Positions 1 to 7,602 of a stretch of DNA of 64,000 bases are shown here, piece by piece. The stretch is taken from contig NZ_BOSE01000014.1 of NCBI RefSeq assembly GCF_018403185.1, positions 61,303 to 125,302 of the forward strand, read 5' to 3'. The notes beneath the pieces were generated by a model. That model had not been told where the DNA came from and did no database searches. It worked only from the letters and a program-made list of their open reading frames with translations. Source of the stretch: Paenibacillus montaniterrae. Its GTDB lineage: Bacteria > Bacillota > Bacilli > Paenibacillales > Paenibacillaceae. The first letter of the stretch is position 1. The number at the start of each line of letters is the position of its first letter. The translations under genes were made by a program, and so were the position numbers.

Positions 1-94
1 TCTCCTGCTTCTCTCTTTTTTCCGCCTGTTGTTCAATATTCGTTTTGGCGTTTGCGCCAACTTTTTTACTGCTCATCTTCAGCACCCCTCTCAT
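1..94 (-). CDS. 5' end of an unrecognised protein, cut by the window edge
   Basis: Only the first 31 codons are visible. The ATG at 94 is preceded by AAGGAGGAG with 8 nt spacing, so I prefer it. A second in-frame ATG at 76 also has a weaker GAGGGGTG upstream. The visible residues are polar and basic (Lys, Gln and Glu rich) with no signal peptide. No domain can be recognised from this length, so no function is proposed. Confidence 0.5.
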   Translation of the reverse strand, partial: MRGVLKMSSKKVGANAKTNIEQQAEKREKQE

Positions 95-314
95 TTCGAT
101 CTCCTCCTTGAAATGTTCATCACTCTAAACCTTTAGAACTATTTTCTAGGTTTATCGACTCATAATTACAAATTCTCTAACTTCCATCTTTATCCTTCTG
201 ATCCTATATCATTTTTCTAAAAATAACGTAGTCAATTTGTTCGTCAATGGTCATTGACTGATACTTCTTGTTCTAAAAATCCATGAAGCAGCGATTAACT
301 TCTGGCCTTATAAA

Positions 315-345
315 CAAAAAAACCACAACCAATGTAGGTTTGTGG
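315..345 (-). terminator. Rho-independent terminator (minus strand)
   Basis: On the minus strand CCACAAACC pairs with GGTTGTGG across a 6 nt loop with one bulge and is followed by seven T. It would stop transcripts coming from the right, including read-through from the ABC permease gene ending at 975. The rest of 95-479 is AT-rich sequence in which I see no gene. Confidence 0.6.
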
Positions 346-479
346 GCGCTGATATGACTTTATAAGATTTTTTTACTTACTCATCTTCTATATATTTTAT
401 GATTCAAATCAATAAACAAAATATAAAAGACATCTTTGATAACTGGACAGTGAAAAGTTCTCAATGAAAATGGTTGCAT

Positions 480-978
480 AAAAAAATAACCCAATCGAAC
501 GAGCCTGGCAGGAAGTCGTTACCGCTTCTGCGTGTGCACGGACGGATCGTATTCGTCGGCGAAGGCGTAAAGCAGGCCAAGGAAGGACCGCATATGCCGG
601 GCGTGAAGAAGTTGCATCAGGAATCCGAAAATGTCTCCAAGGGGCGAATATATCTTTGGTCATCTGTTCGGTATCATCAGCATTCTGGGGACACTCCGCA
701 CACTTGGTTCTGCCTGCCCTTGTTCATCAACCTGCAGGACGGCATGAAAACCATCTTCCGCTGGACTAGTGACGCCGATCAGCGCCAGAGCTCTCATGAT
801 CGAGCAGGCCTTCGTCGCCGCTCGCACCTTCGTAGGAGCACTGCTCCTGCTGGACCGGTATTTCCTGTCCATCCCCACGCTGCAGCGGCTGGCCGAAGGC
901 CATGAATCAATGCATATCGTCACGGATGAAGCCTCGAACAGCCTTACGGCTCTTCTGCTCTACACAGCCCTAACTTAA
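480..978 (+). pseudogene. Decayed DDE-type transposase fragment
   Basis: Transposase-like protein sequence can be followed only by switching frame. Around 541-640 one frame reads GRIVFVGEGVKQAKEG and KKLHQESENVSKG. After about 640 the reading continues in another frame as EYIFGHLFG. At about 703 it changes again to WFCLPLFINLQDGMKTIF, and from about 790 a third frame gives EQAFVAARTF and LLLLDRYFLSIPTLQRLAEG. Both ends are missing and no inverted repeats are visible. This pattern of motifs is known from transposases common in Paenibacillus; the exact IS family is not certain. It cannot encode a working enzyme. Confidence 0.7.
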
Positions 979-2627
979 CCACTTCCGCGCCGCCTGGCAC
1001 CAAACCCGTTGCGCCACACCCACACATTCAAAGCCGCAAGCACAGCTCCATACAGCCATACGCCGAAGTCGAAAAACGTGCACAAGTAGTGCACACCGGC
1101 AAACGCGCCCAGCAGCAGCATAAGCGGCACGATCATCAGCGCATCGCTGCCTCGTCCAGTCTGAAACGGCTCGGAAAACGGCATAACTTCGCGTACCGGC
1201 AGCCAGCAGATGACGGTAAACAGCATCGAGGCAAGCAGCGCGACAGCCAGATCGGGAACGATGCGCAGCCCGAAGACGAGGATCATGAAGATGCCGACCA
1301 CCAAGAAGCACGGCATGTACATCTTGACCAGAAAAGCTTTCAGCGTGCCCCGGTGAGCAAGACCGTAATCGCGTACTGGCGTAACCTGGTAAATCCACGC
1401 TCCTTTGTAGCCGCTAGCATAACGCAGGATCATGACGACCGAAGGAATCGCCAGCATCGCCAAATAAATAGCCAGGTAGCCCCGTCCCGTCGACAAGCTT
1501 TCCAAGGAAAAACCATCCGCTCCGATAAACAAATAAATGACCGGGAAGACGATACCGAGCGCAACCGACGGATACGACTTCAGCTTGAACTCGCGCTCTT
1601 TTCCCATCATCGCAGTGGCGAACTGAAAAAACGTCCGCTCTTCCCCGTGAGTCGTCAAGGCGCGTGCCAGCGCATCACCGAGCCTACGCTTCCCTTTCGT
1701 CCGCACCGCTCCAGCCTGCGACAGCTTTTGTAAACTGTTTTCGAATGTCGGCATCAGTTTGACGTACACGACGAGAGCCAGCACCGGCACCACAAACGCC
1801 ATCGCCGACAGTGTTGCGACAAAGCCGCCGCCTCCCGCTTCGACTCCGCCTGACAGCCAGCCGAACGGAGCCCCGAACCAGACCGGAGGCACGAGCAGTT
1901 GCCACAGCTTCGGCTCGAATTCCGGCGCAAGGCTGGCGAACTCGAACGACCGGATTGCAAACTGATAGCCGACCATCATCACCACGGAAAAGCCGATTTG
2001 CGCATAGTTGATCATATCCTTCAGCTTCTCCCCGTCGAACAGCCGCAGCATCGTCAAATAAACAAGCGCGGTAAAGGTAAGCACGAGCACGACCGCGCCG
2101 AGCAGCTCGACGGCAAACAGCGCCATATGAAGCAGCCCGTGACGAATCGCGATGGCCACAAGCGGAGCGGCGGCAAAGGCGCCGGATAAGCCGAGCAAAT
2201 AAAAGACAATGTGAACGAGCTTGGCCATCGCCACCGTTCGCGGCGCCACCGGCTTCGTCAGCAGCACCGTTTTGTCGCGCAAATCGAGCAGCACAGTGGA
2301 GAAATCGGAAATGAGCGCCATCATGATCATAAACATCAAAAGGGCAAACACGATCGTCATTTTAAAAAACGGGGGCAGTTCGAGCAGCAGCACCGGCATG
2401 ATCAGCAAACCCATCACACCGTACAGCAGCATCGATTTGATAAAATGGTTCGTTTCCTTCTCAGCGTCCGCTCCACCGCTCGAAGCGTTGAACAACGTGG
2501 AAGCGCGGCGTCGATCCATCGTCAGCTTCATCCGCAATATAAGCCGCATCGCACCATAGTCAACACCAAGCTTCGCAAATAGCGGCTGAAACCGATCCAG
2601 CAGCTTTAGCATCACGAAATCGTTCAT
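975..2627 (-). CDS. ABC exporter permease, large ABC-2-like membrane protein
   Basis: A 550-residue integral membrane protein with about a dozen hydrophobic segments in two halves. They are separated by a basic soluble stretch around residues 305-335 (KGKRRLGDALARALTTHGEE). It is encoded 5 bp after the ATPase gene at 2633-3430, so the two most likely form one export complex in the cytoplasmic membrane. The start at 2627 has AGGAG 8 nt upstream, lying inside the end of the ATPase gene. Similar ATPase-permease pairs in Bacillus include the YthP/YthQ and Ecs types. The substrate cannot be read from sequence. The stop codon overlaps the end of the decayed transposase region. Confidence 0.8.
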   Translation of the reverse strand: MNDFVMLKLLDRFQPLFAKLGVDYGAMRLILRMKLTMDRRRASTLFNASSGGADAEKETNHFIKSMLLYGVMGLLIMPVLLLELPPFFKMTIVFALLMFMIMMALISDFSTVLLDLRDKTVLLTKPVAPRTVAMAKLVHIVFYLLGLSGAFAAAPLVAIAIRHGLLHMALFAVELLGAVVLVLTFTALVYLTMLRLFDGEKLKDMINYAQIGFSVVMMVGYQFAIRSFEFASLAPEFEPKLWQLLVPPVWFGAPFGWLSGGVEAGGGGFVATLSAMAFVVPVLALVVYVKLMPTFENSLQKLSQAGAVRTKGKRRLGDALARALTTHGEERTFFQFATAMMGKEREFKLKSYPSVALGIVFPVIYLFIGADGFSLESLSTGRGYLAIYLAMLAIPSVVMILRYASGYKGAWIYQVTPVRDYGLAHRGTLKAFLVKMYMPCFLVVGIFMILVFGLRIVPDLAVALLASMLFTVICWLPVREVMPFSEPFQTGRGSDALMIVPLMLLLGAFAGVHYLCTFFDFGVWLYGAVLAALNVWVWRNGFGARRRGSG

Positions 2628-2632
2628 CCAGG

Positions 2633-3430
2633 CTACTCCTCCCGAACGATCGACACGAATTGCTCCGCGATCGCCTTAAATTCATGAAAGCCGGTCAGCC
2701 TATTGAAAATATCCTCCAGCGTCCCTTCCTCGGAGCGCTCCTTCAGCTCCTCGAACGTGCCGTCGGCGGCGATTTGTCCTTCCGCCAGCAGCACGATGCG
2801 GCTGCTTATTTTCTCCACGACCTCCATAATATGCGACGAGTAAAAAATCGTTTTGCCCTCAGCGGCCAACTGGGCCATCAGTTCCTTCACGATCAGAACG
2901 CTGTTCGCATCCAGACCGCTTAGCGGCTCGTCCAAAAACAGCAGGTCGGGATCGTGCAGCAAGCTGGACACGAGCATCGTTTTTTGCCGCATCCCTTTCG
3001 AAAACGAAGCGATGCGCGCCTCGTACACATCTTTCAATTGAAACAGCTCCATGAGCCGCCTTGCCTTCCGGTCACATCGTTCGTTATCCAGTCCGTACAG
3101 CTCGCCGACAAACGTCAAATATTCGCGGGCAGTTAAGCTGTCGTAAAGCTCGGCGACCTCGGGAACATAACCGATCCGGCGCTTGTAACCGACGTCGCCG
3201 TCGGCGATGTCCCGCCCGAAAAGCCTCACTTCGCCCGTATAACCTTGCACAAGGCCGAGCATAATTTTGACTGTCGTGCTTTTACCCGCTCCGTTCGCCC
3301 CGATATAGCCGATAATTTGGCCGGGGTATACGTCAAGATCGATTCCTTTCAGTACATAACGGTCGTCGTATTTCATTCGCAAGTCGCGAATGGACAATAC
3401 CGGTTCAATTTCACTAGCGATAACGCTCAC
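2633..3430 (-). CDS. ABC transporter ATP-binding protein
   Basis: A 265-residue nucleotide-binding subunit with all motifs intact. Walker A is GANGAGKST (44-52), the signature-like motif is FSKGMRQK (143-150) and Walker B is LLFLDEP (163-169), followed by a D-loop SGLD and the H-loop SSH. It hydrolyses ATP in the cytoplasm to drive the membrane partner encoded immediately downstream. The start is uncertain: the annotated GTG at 3430 lies on top of the best Shine-Dalgarno sequence (AGGTGAG), and the TTG at codon 12 is the only other in-frame candidate nearby. It is of the EcsA/YthP type by motif context. Confidence 0.88.
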   Translation of the reverse strand: MSVIASEIEPVLSIRDLRMKYDDRYVLKGIDLDVYPGQIIGYIGANGAGKSTTVKIMLGLVQGYTGEVRLFGRDIADGDVGYKRRIGYVPEVAELYDSLTAREYLTFVGELYGLDNERCDRKARRLMELFQLKDVYEARIASFSKGMRQKTMLVSSLLHDPDLLFLDEPLSGLDANSVLIVKELMAQLAAEGKTIFYSSHIMEVVEKISSRIVLLAEGQIAADGTFEELKERSEEGTLEDIFNRLTGFHEFKAIAEQFVSIVREE

Positions 3431-3551
3431 CTACTTATCGTAAAATGATACATACTTCTGGGCCGGGTTATTAAATCTGCTGCTTTCAGTATATCCGAAT
3501 CGAGGTACTTCTGCATCCTTTTTCAATTATTTCAAATTTCTGTTTTCAGAA

Positions 3552-3740
3552 GGCATCCTTGATCGTAATCTGACCAAAAGTTTGAAGCCAATTACGCTGA
3601 CAAAGCCTGCGCTTCCTACCTTTATTGAACAGCAGCTTCAGTCGATCCTGAATGAACCGGACCAATAATCATTCAACAGCCAACGCAATTATGCGATCAT
3701 GCTTGTCTTTCTTGATACCGGTTTACGTGTCAATGAGTGT
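3552..3740 (+). pseudogene. Remnant of a tyrosine recombinase (integrase)
   Basis: One open frame reads LTKSLKPITLTKPALPTF, an in-frame TAA stop at 3666-3668, then NYAIMLVFLDTGLRVNE. The second part is the start of the catalytic domain of tyrosine recombinases: the Thr-Gly-Leu-Arg motif carries the first catalytic Arg. Everything before and after is missing. The remnant lies about 200 bp from the 3' end of the tRNA array, which is where such integrases usually insert. The rest of 3431-3898 shows no gene. Confidence 0.7.
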
Positions 3741-3900
3741 AAACGAGAATGTTATTGCCCGGCATACAAACTAGTCGCCCCTTCAAGAATCGTTGGTTCT
3801 TTGTTCCTTTCGTATGCTAGTATTAAAGTTTTTTCTTTCGACACCGTTCAACATTCCTTATTCTAATCCTTCATACTCCGAAGGAGGCCCTTGAAATACA

Positions 3901-3934
3901 AAAAAAGCCCTCAAGATGCATGATCCTGAGAGCT
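3901..3934 (-). terminator. Terminator of tRNA array 1
   Basis: On the minus strand AGCTCTCA pairs with TGAGGGCT around a 13 nt loop, then a run of T follows. It sits 14 nt beyond the CCA end of tRNA-Leu, so it closes the minus-strand tRNA transcript. The same hairpin recurs at 62085-62118 and, decayed, at 61177-61240. Confidence 0.8.
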
Positions 3935-3947
3935 TAATATATGTAGT

Positions 3948-4033
3948 TGGTGCTGGTGAAGGGACTTGAACCCCCACTCCGTCGCCGGAAGCGGATTTTG
4001 AGTCCGCCGCGTCTGCCATTCCGCCACACCAGC
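3948..4033 (-). tRNA. tRNA-Leu (CAA)
   Basis: An 86 nt class II tRNA with a long variable arm, anticodon loop CTCAAAA (anticodon CAA) and genome-encoded CCA. It is the last gene of the minus-strand array and appears identical to 62132-62217. Confidence 0.95.
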
Positions 4034-4087
4034 ATGTGTGTCTTGCTATTTGATTCTCTCCCTTTACCCGCCACATTCAAGGTAAGG

Positions 4088-4164
4088 TGGCGCGGCCTAA
4101 GAGATTCGAACTCCTGACCTTTTGATTCGTAGTCAAACGCTCTATCCAGCTGAGCTAAGGCCGC
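4088..4164 (-). tRNA. tRNA-Arg (ACG)
   Basis: 77 nt, acceptor GCGGCCT/AGGCCGC, anticodon loop CTACGAA (ACG, presumably modified to ICG), encoded CCA. In B. subtilis trnD this position holds a tRNA-Leu. Confidence 0.95.
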
Positions 4165-4200
4165 ATGTCTTGCTTATTTCTCACTGCTTGGTCATAGTTG

Positions 4201-4274
4201 TGGAGGCGCCACCCAGACTCGAACTGGGGGTAAAGCTTTTGCAGAGCTCTGCCTTACCACTTGGCTATGGCGCC
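4201..4274 (-). tRNA. tRNA-Cys (GCA)
   Basis: 74 nt, acceptor starts GGCGCC, anticodon loop CTGCAAA (GCA), encoded CCA. Confidence 0.95.
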
Positions 4275-4282
4275 ATAGACTA

Positions 4283-4357
4283 TGGAGCGGAAGACGGGAA
4301 TCGAACCCGCGACCCTCGCCTTGGCAAGGCGATGCTCTACCGCTGAGCCACTTCCGC
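4283..4357 (-). tRNA. tRNA-Gly (GCC)
   Basis: 75 nt, acceptor starts GCGGAAG, anticodon loop TTGCCAA (GCC), encoded CCA. Confidence 0.95.
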
Positions 4358-4361
4358 AAAA

Positions 4362-4436
4362 TGGCTGGGGATCAAGGATTCGAACCTTGGAATGACGGAG
4401 TCAAAGTCCGTTGCCTTACCGCTTGGCTAATCCCCA
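4362..4436 (-). tRNA. tRNA-Gln (TTG)
   Basis: 75 nt, acceptor TGGGGAT/ATCCCCA, anticodon loop CTTTGAC (TTG), encoded CCA. Confidence 0.95.
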
Positions 4437-4443
4437 GTATGTA

Positions 4444-4520
4444 TGGGGCGATCGATGGGACTTGAACCCACGAGTGCCGGAGCCACAATCCGGTGCGTTA
4501 ACCCCTTCGCCACGACCGCC
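4444..4520 (-). tRNA. tRNA-His (GTG)
   Basis: 77 nt including the G-1 residue that marks tRNA-His, paired with C73. The anticodon loop is TTGTGGC (GTG) and CCA is encoded. Confidence 0.95.
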
Positions 4521-4539
4521 ACAATAATATTCTCTTCTT

Positions 4540-4613
4540 TGGCAGGGGCAGCAGGAATCGAACCCACACCAAAGGTTTTGGAGACCTTTGTTCTACCTTT
4601 AAACTATGCCCCT
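4540..4613 (-). tRNA. tRNA-Trp (CCA)
   Basis: 74 nt, acceptor AGGGGCA/TGCCCCT, anticodon loop CTCCAAA (CCA), encoded 3' CCA. Confidence 0.95.
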
Positions 4614-4616
4614 AAA

Positions 4617-4701
4617 TGGTGGGAGATGATGGATTCGAACCACCGAACTCGATGAGAACAGATTTACAGTCTGCTGCGTTTGGCCACTTCGCTAATCTCC
4701 C
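4617..4701 (-). tRNA. tRNA-Tyr (GTA)
   Basis: 85 nt class II tRNA with a long variable arm, anticodon loop CTGTAAA (GTA), encoded CCA. Confidence 0.95.
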
Positions 4702-4708
4702 ATGGCAA

Positions 4709-4784
<76 letters not shown>

Positions 4785-4800
4785 ATATTTAGTTTCAAAG

Positions 4801-4876
<76 letters not shown>

Positions 4877-4891
4877 CGATTGTTGCTGTAA

Positions 4892-4968
4892 TGGCGGAGC
4901 TGACGAGATTCGAACTCGCGGTCTCCTGCGTGACAGGCAGGCATGTTAGGCCTCTACACCACAGCTCC
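4892..4968 (-). tRNA. tRNA-Asp (GTC)
   Basis: 77 nt, acceptor GGAGCTG/CAGCTCC, anticodon loop CTGTCAC (GTC), encoded CCA. Confidence 0.95.
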
Positions 4969-4998
4969 GTACAACAATTCGGTCTTGCTTGATTTTTT

Positions 4999-5076
<78 letters not shown>

Positions 5077-5164
5077 TCATTTCACCCAAAAAAGTGAAGA
5101 GTATTCCAGGTCGCTTATCCGATTACTTTTTCGGGGACCCGGTAAATCTAACCTTTTGGAATTA

Positions 5165-5240
5165 TGGTGGAGGATGACGGGATCGAACCGCCGACCCTCT
5201 GCTTGTAAGGCAGATGCTCTCCCAGCTGAGCTAATCCTCC
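5165..5240 (-). tRNA. tRNA-Val (TAC)
   Basis: 76 nt, acceptor GGAGGAT/ATCCTCC, anticodon loop CTTACAA (TAC), encoded CCA. It is the first gene of this array; homology with array 2 stops just before it. Confidence 0.95.
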
Positions 5241-5325
5241 ATATAAGAAACATATTATGTGTTTATACTTGCTTATGTTCCAGTAAGTTCCGTTATGTAT
5301 CCCACTCGTTTGGAGTGACTTAAAT

Positions 5326-5355
5326 AATATATCATGATTATCTTTAAAGTGTCAA
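5326..5355 (-). promoter_or_regulatory. Sigma-A-type promoter of tRNA array 1
   Basis: On the minus strand -35 TTGACA (5355-5350) and -10 TATATT (5331-5326) are separated by 18 bp. The leader downstream contains a small CACTC/GAGTG hairpin (5303-5317). This promoter lies outside the repeated block, so the array here is driven independently of any rRNA operon. Confidence 0.7.
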
Positions 5356-5543
5356 GGTTTGTTTTAATATTTTGTTGGGATGCAACGAAATTTGAGCAAA
5401 GCAGCAGACTGAAGGCAGTCCGAGAGTCTAAAAGTGCGATGGTGAAGATTTTAAAGAAACTGGATAACACTAATGGATTAGAATGTAGTCTTAGAAGCTT
5501 TTAGTGAAGATACATAACGTTAAGGGCGAAAACAAACTACAAT

Positions 5544-5634
5544 TACTGTGAAAACCGCCTAATAAGACGCTATATATTCATTAGATCGGAGAAAGACCTC
5601 ATTTGCCGCCAATAGCGTTACCCAGTTTCGCTAA
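5544..5634 (+). repeat. Dispersed intergenic repeat, copy A
   Basis: The segment contains CGCCTAATAAG, a TTAGAT motif and AATAGCGTTACCCAGTTTCG in that order. The same motifs occur in the same order on the minus strand at 32877-32965. Just beyond it (5640-5712) CAGCTACCTGCCAG occurs twice. No open frame is convincing anywhere in 5245-5785. Confidence 0.55.
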
Positions 5635-5785
5635 ACATCAGCTACCTGCCAGATGCCGGATGTCATAGCAAACAGCCACTTGCACCAGCTACCTGCCAGG
5701 TGCCACTAGCACTATCCCCCCGCCGTTCCCATAACTCCAGGACAGCAGCTTCACCTGCCTGCCTCCCTCACTCACAACAGCTGCA

Positions 5786-6667
5786 TTACCCTTTTACGCT
5801 GCCCATGACAAGTCCCTTCATAAAATACTTTTGCAGGAACGGATAGATTGCCAATACGGGCAGCGCTGCTAAAAAGACTTGTGCCGCCTTAAACGTGCGG
5901 TCCGATACAAGCTGGGAATTGATCAGCTCTGTATTGGACACGAGAGACGGATCAACCTCAATAATGACGGTCTGCAGATAGCTCTGCAGCGGATAATTGG
6001 CAGGCGAATTCATATAAATGAGTCCGTCGAACCAGGCATTCCAATGCCCGACCAGCACAAACAGCGTAATTGTCGCAATAGCAGGCTTGGATAGTGGCAA
6101 ATAGATGCTTAGCAGCACTCGCCAATGGCCTGCCCCGTCAATATGAGCCGCTTCTTCAATTTCTTTAGGCAAATTGCGAAAGAAATTCATCAGCAATATT
6201 ACATTGAACACAGGAACCGCCCCTGGCAGCACCAGCGCCCACATCGTATCGAGAATGCCGACACTGCGTACCGTCATATAGGTCGGAATCAATCCGCCGC
6301 TGAACATCATCGTCACAATGAAAAACCAGGCGTAAACACTTCTGCTGCGCAAGGCTGATTTTTCCCTGGACAGCGGAAATGCGATCAGAATCGTCAGCAG
6401 CATATTAATGCTGTAGCCTAGCGCCACCCGCTGCAGCGACACAATAAATGCATCGATAAATTCCTTTTTGCCAAGCGCATGCTTATAGCTTGCAAGTGTA
6501 AATTCAATCGGCCACAGCTTGACGAGGCCCGCTGCCGCTGCGCTGCTGGAGCTGAACGATACTGCCAACACATTAATCAGAGGCAGCAAGCAGGCAATGG
6601 CCAGCAGCAATAGAAATAGATTGTTGCCGAGCAAAAACAGCCTTCTGCTCGTTAATCGCTTGGACAT
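5786..6667 (-). CDS. Sugar ABC transporter permease, LplC/YtcP type
   Basis: A 293-residue inner-membrane permease of the MalG/LplC family with about six membrane segments. The EAA loop lies at 172-192 (EEAAHIDGAGHW), where the ATPase docks. It forms the channel with the neighbouring LplB-like protein to import an oligosaccharide or modified sugar. The ATG at 6667 has GGGAGG 8 nt upstream. No ATPase gene lies in this operon, which is usual for this family because a shared MsmX-like ATPase serves several importers. It ends the operon; I see no clear terminator downstream. Confidence 0.9.
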   Translation of the reverse strand: MSKRLTSRRLFLLGNNLFLLLLAIACLLPLINVLAVSFSSSSAAAAGLVKLWPIEFTLASYKHALGKKEFIDAFIVSLQRVALGYSINMLLTILIAFPLSREKSALRSRSVYAWFFIVTMMFSGGLIPTYMTVRSVGILDTMWALVLPGAVPVFNVILLMNFFRNLPKEIEEAAHIDGAGHWRVLLSIYLPLSKPAIATITLFVLVGHWNAWFDGLIYMNSPANYPLQSYLQTVIIEVDPSLVSNTELINSQLVSDRTFKAAQVFLAALPVLAIYPFLQKYFMKGLVMGSVKG

Positions 6668-6682
6668 GCTGTTTTCCTCCCT

Positions 6683-7591
6683 CTAAAATATGCGATAGCC
6701 CGCATAGCGATTGGCCAAAAAGTTGGACAGTACAATTAAGCCGAAAGCAATCACTGATTTAAATAAGCCAACTGCGGTTGCTACCCCATATTGCGCCTGC
6801 AACAGACCTAAACGATAGACAAAGGTGTCGATAATATCGCCGGTGCTGTACACCATCGGACTATACAAATTAAAAACCTGATCAAAGCCGGCATTTAAAA
6901 CACTGCCCAAGCTCAATACGGTCATCAGCATGACAATCGGCATCATCCCCGGCAATGTAACATGCCAGGTTTGCTTCCAGCGGTTCGCCCCATCCACGAT
7001 GGCCGCCTCATACAAATGCTGGTCAATCGCCGTTAACGCCGCAAGATAGACAATCGTGCTGTATCCGAACTCCTTCCACGTATCGGAAATGACCAAGGTG
7101 AACGGAAACCATTTCTCATCGCCAAGAAAGAAAACCGGTTCAAAGCCGAGCCATTTTATAACATCATTGACGATCCCGCTGGACGGCGACAAAATATCGA
7201 TCAATATTCCGCCCAGAATGACCCAGGACAGAAAATACGGAAAGTAAATGATCGTTTGAATCGTTCTCTTAAAATATTTGCCGACCACCTCATTAAGCAG
7301 AAGCGCGACGATAATCGGCACAATTAATCCCGCGATAATTTTCATAACCGAGATGAATACCGTATTCCACAGCACATTAGTAAAGCTGGGCAAATTAAAT
7401 ACGTAAGCGAAATTGTCCAGCCCGATCCATTTCGATTCAAAAATGCCTTTGGCCGGAACGAATTTTTGAAAGGCGATTACTACGCCTGCAATCGGAATAT
7501 AGCTGAACACAATCGTAAGCAGCACGCCTGGCAGCAGCATAATATGAAGCGGAAGCTCTCTTAATCTTTTTGAACGACTAGTCGATGTCAT
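6683..7591 (-). CDS. Sugar ABC transporter permease, LplB/YteP type
   Basis: A permease of about 302 residues with six hydrophobic segments. The EAA loop YEAAIVDGANRWKQ is in the C-terminal half. It is the heterodimer partner of the LplC-like permease 15 bp downstream. Two ATGs are close: the one at 7597 touches the GAGGGG ribosome-binding site, so the in-frame ATG at 7591 (6 nt spacing) is preferred. The gene follows the binding-protein gene by 11 bp. Substrate class (complex polysaccharide breakdown product) is inferred from the family only. Confidence 0.9.
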   Translation of the reverse strand: MTSTSRSKRLRELPLHIMLLPGVLLTIVFSYIPIAGVVIAFQKFVPAKGIFESKWIGLDNFAYVFNLPSFTNVLWNTVFISVMKIIAGLIVPIIVALLLNEVVGKYFKRTIQTIIYFPYFLSWVILGGILIDILSPSSGIVNDVIKWLGFEPVFFLGDEKWFPFTLVISDTWKEFGYSTIVYLAALTAIDQHLYEAAIVDGANRWKQTWHVTLPGMMPIVMLMTVLSLGSVLNAGFDQVFNLYSPMVYSTGDIIDTFVYRLGLLQAQYGVATAVGLFKSVIAFGLIVLSNFLANRYAGYRIF

Positions 7592-7602
7592 ACGCATCCC
7601 CT

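Noticed and set aside
1089..1733. 214-codon plus-strand frame inside the ABC permease gene
   Set aside because: Antisense shadow of a well-supported membrane protein; its composition (Arg/His/Gln rich) is typical of a GC-phase shadow.
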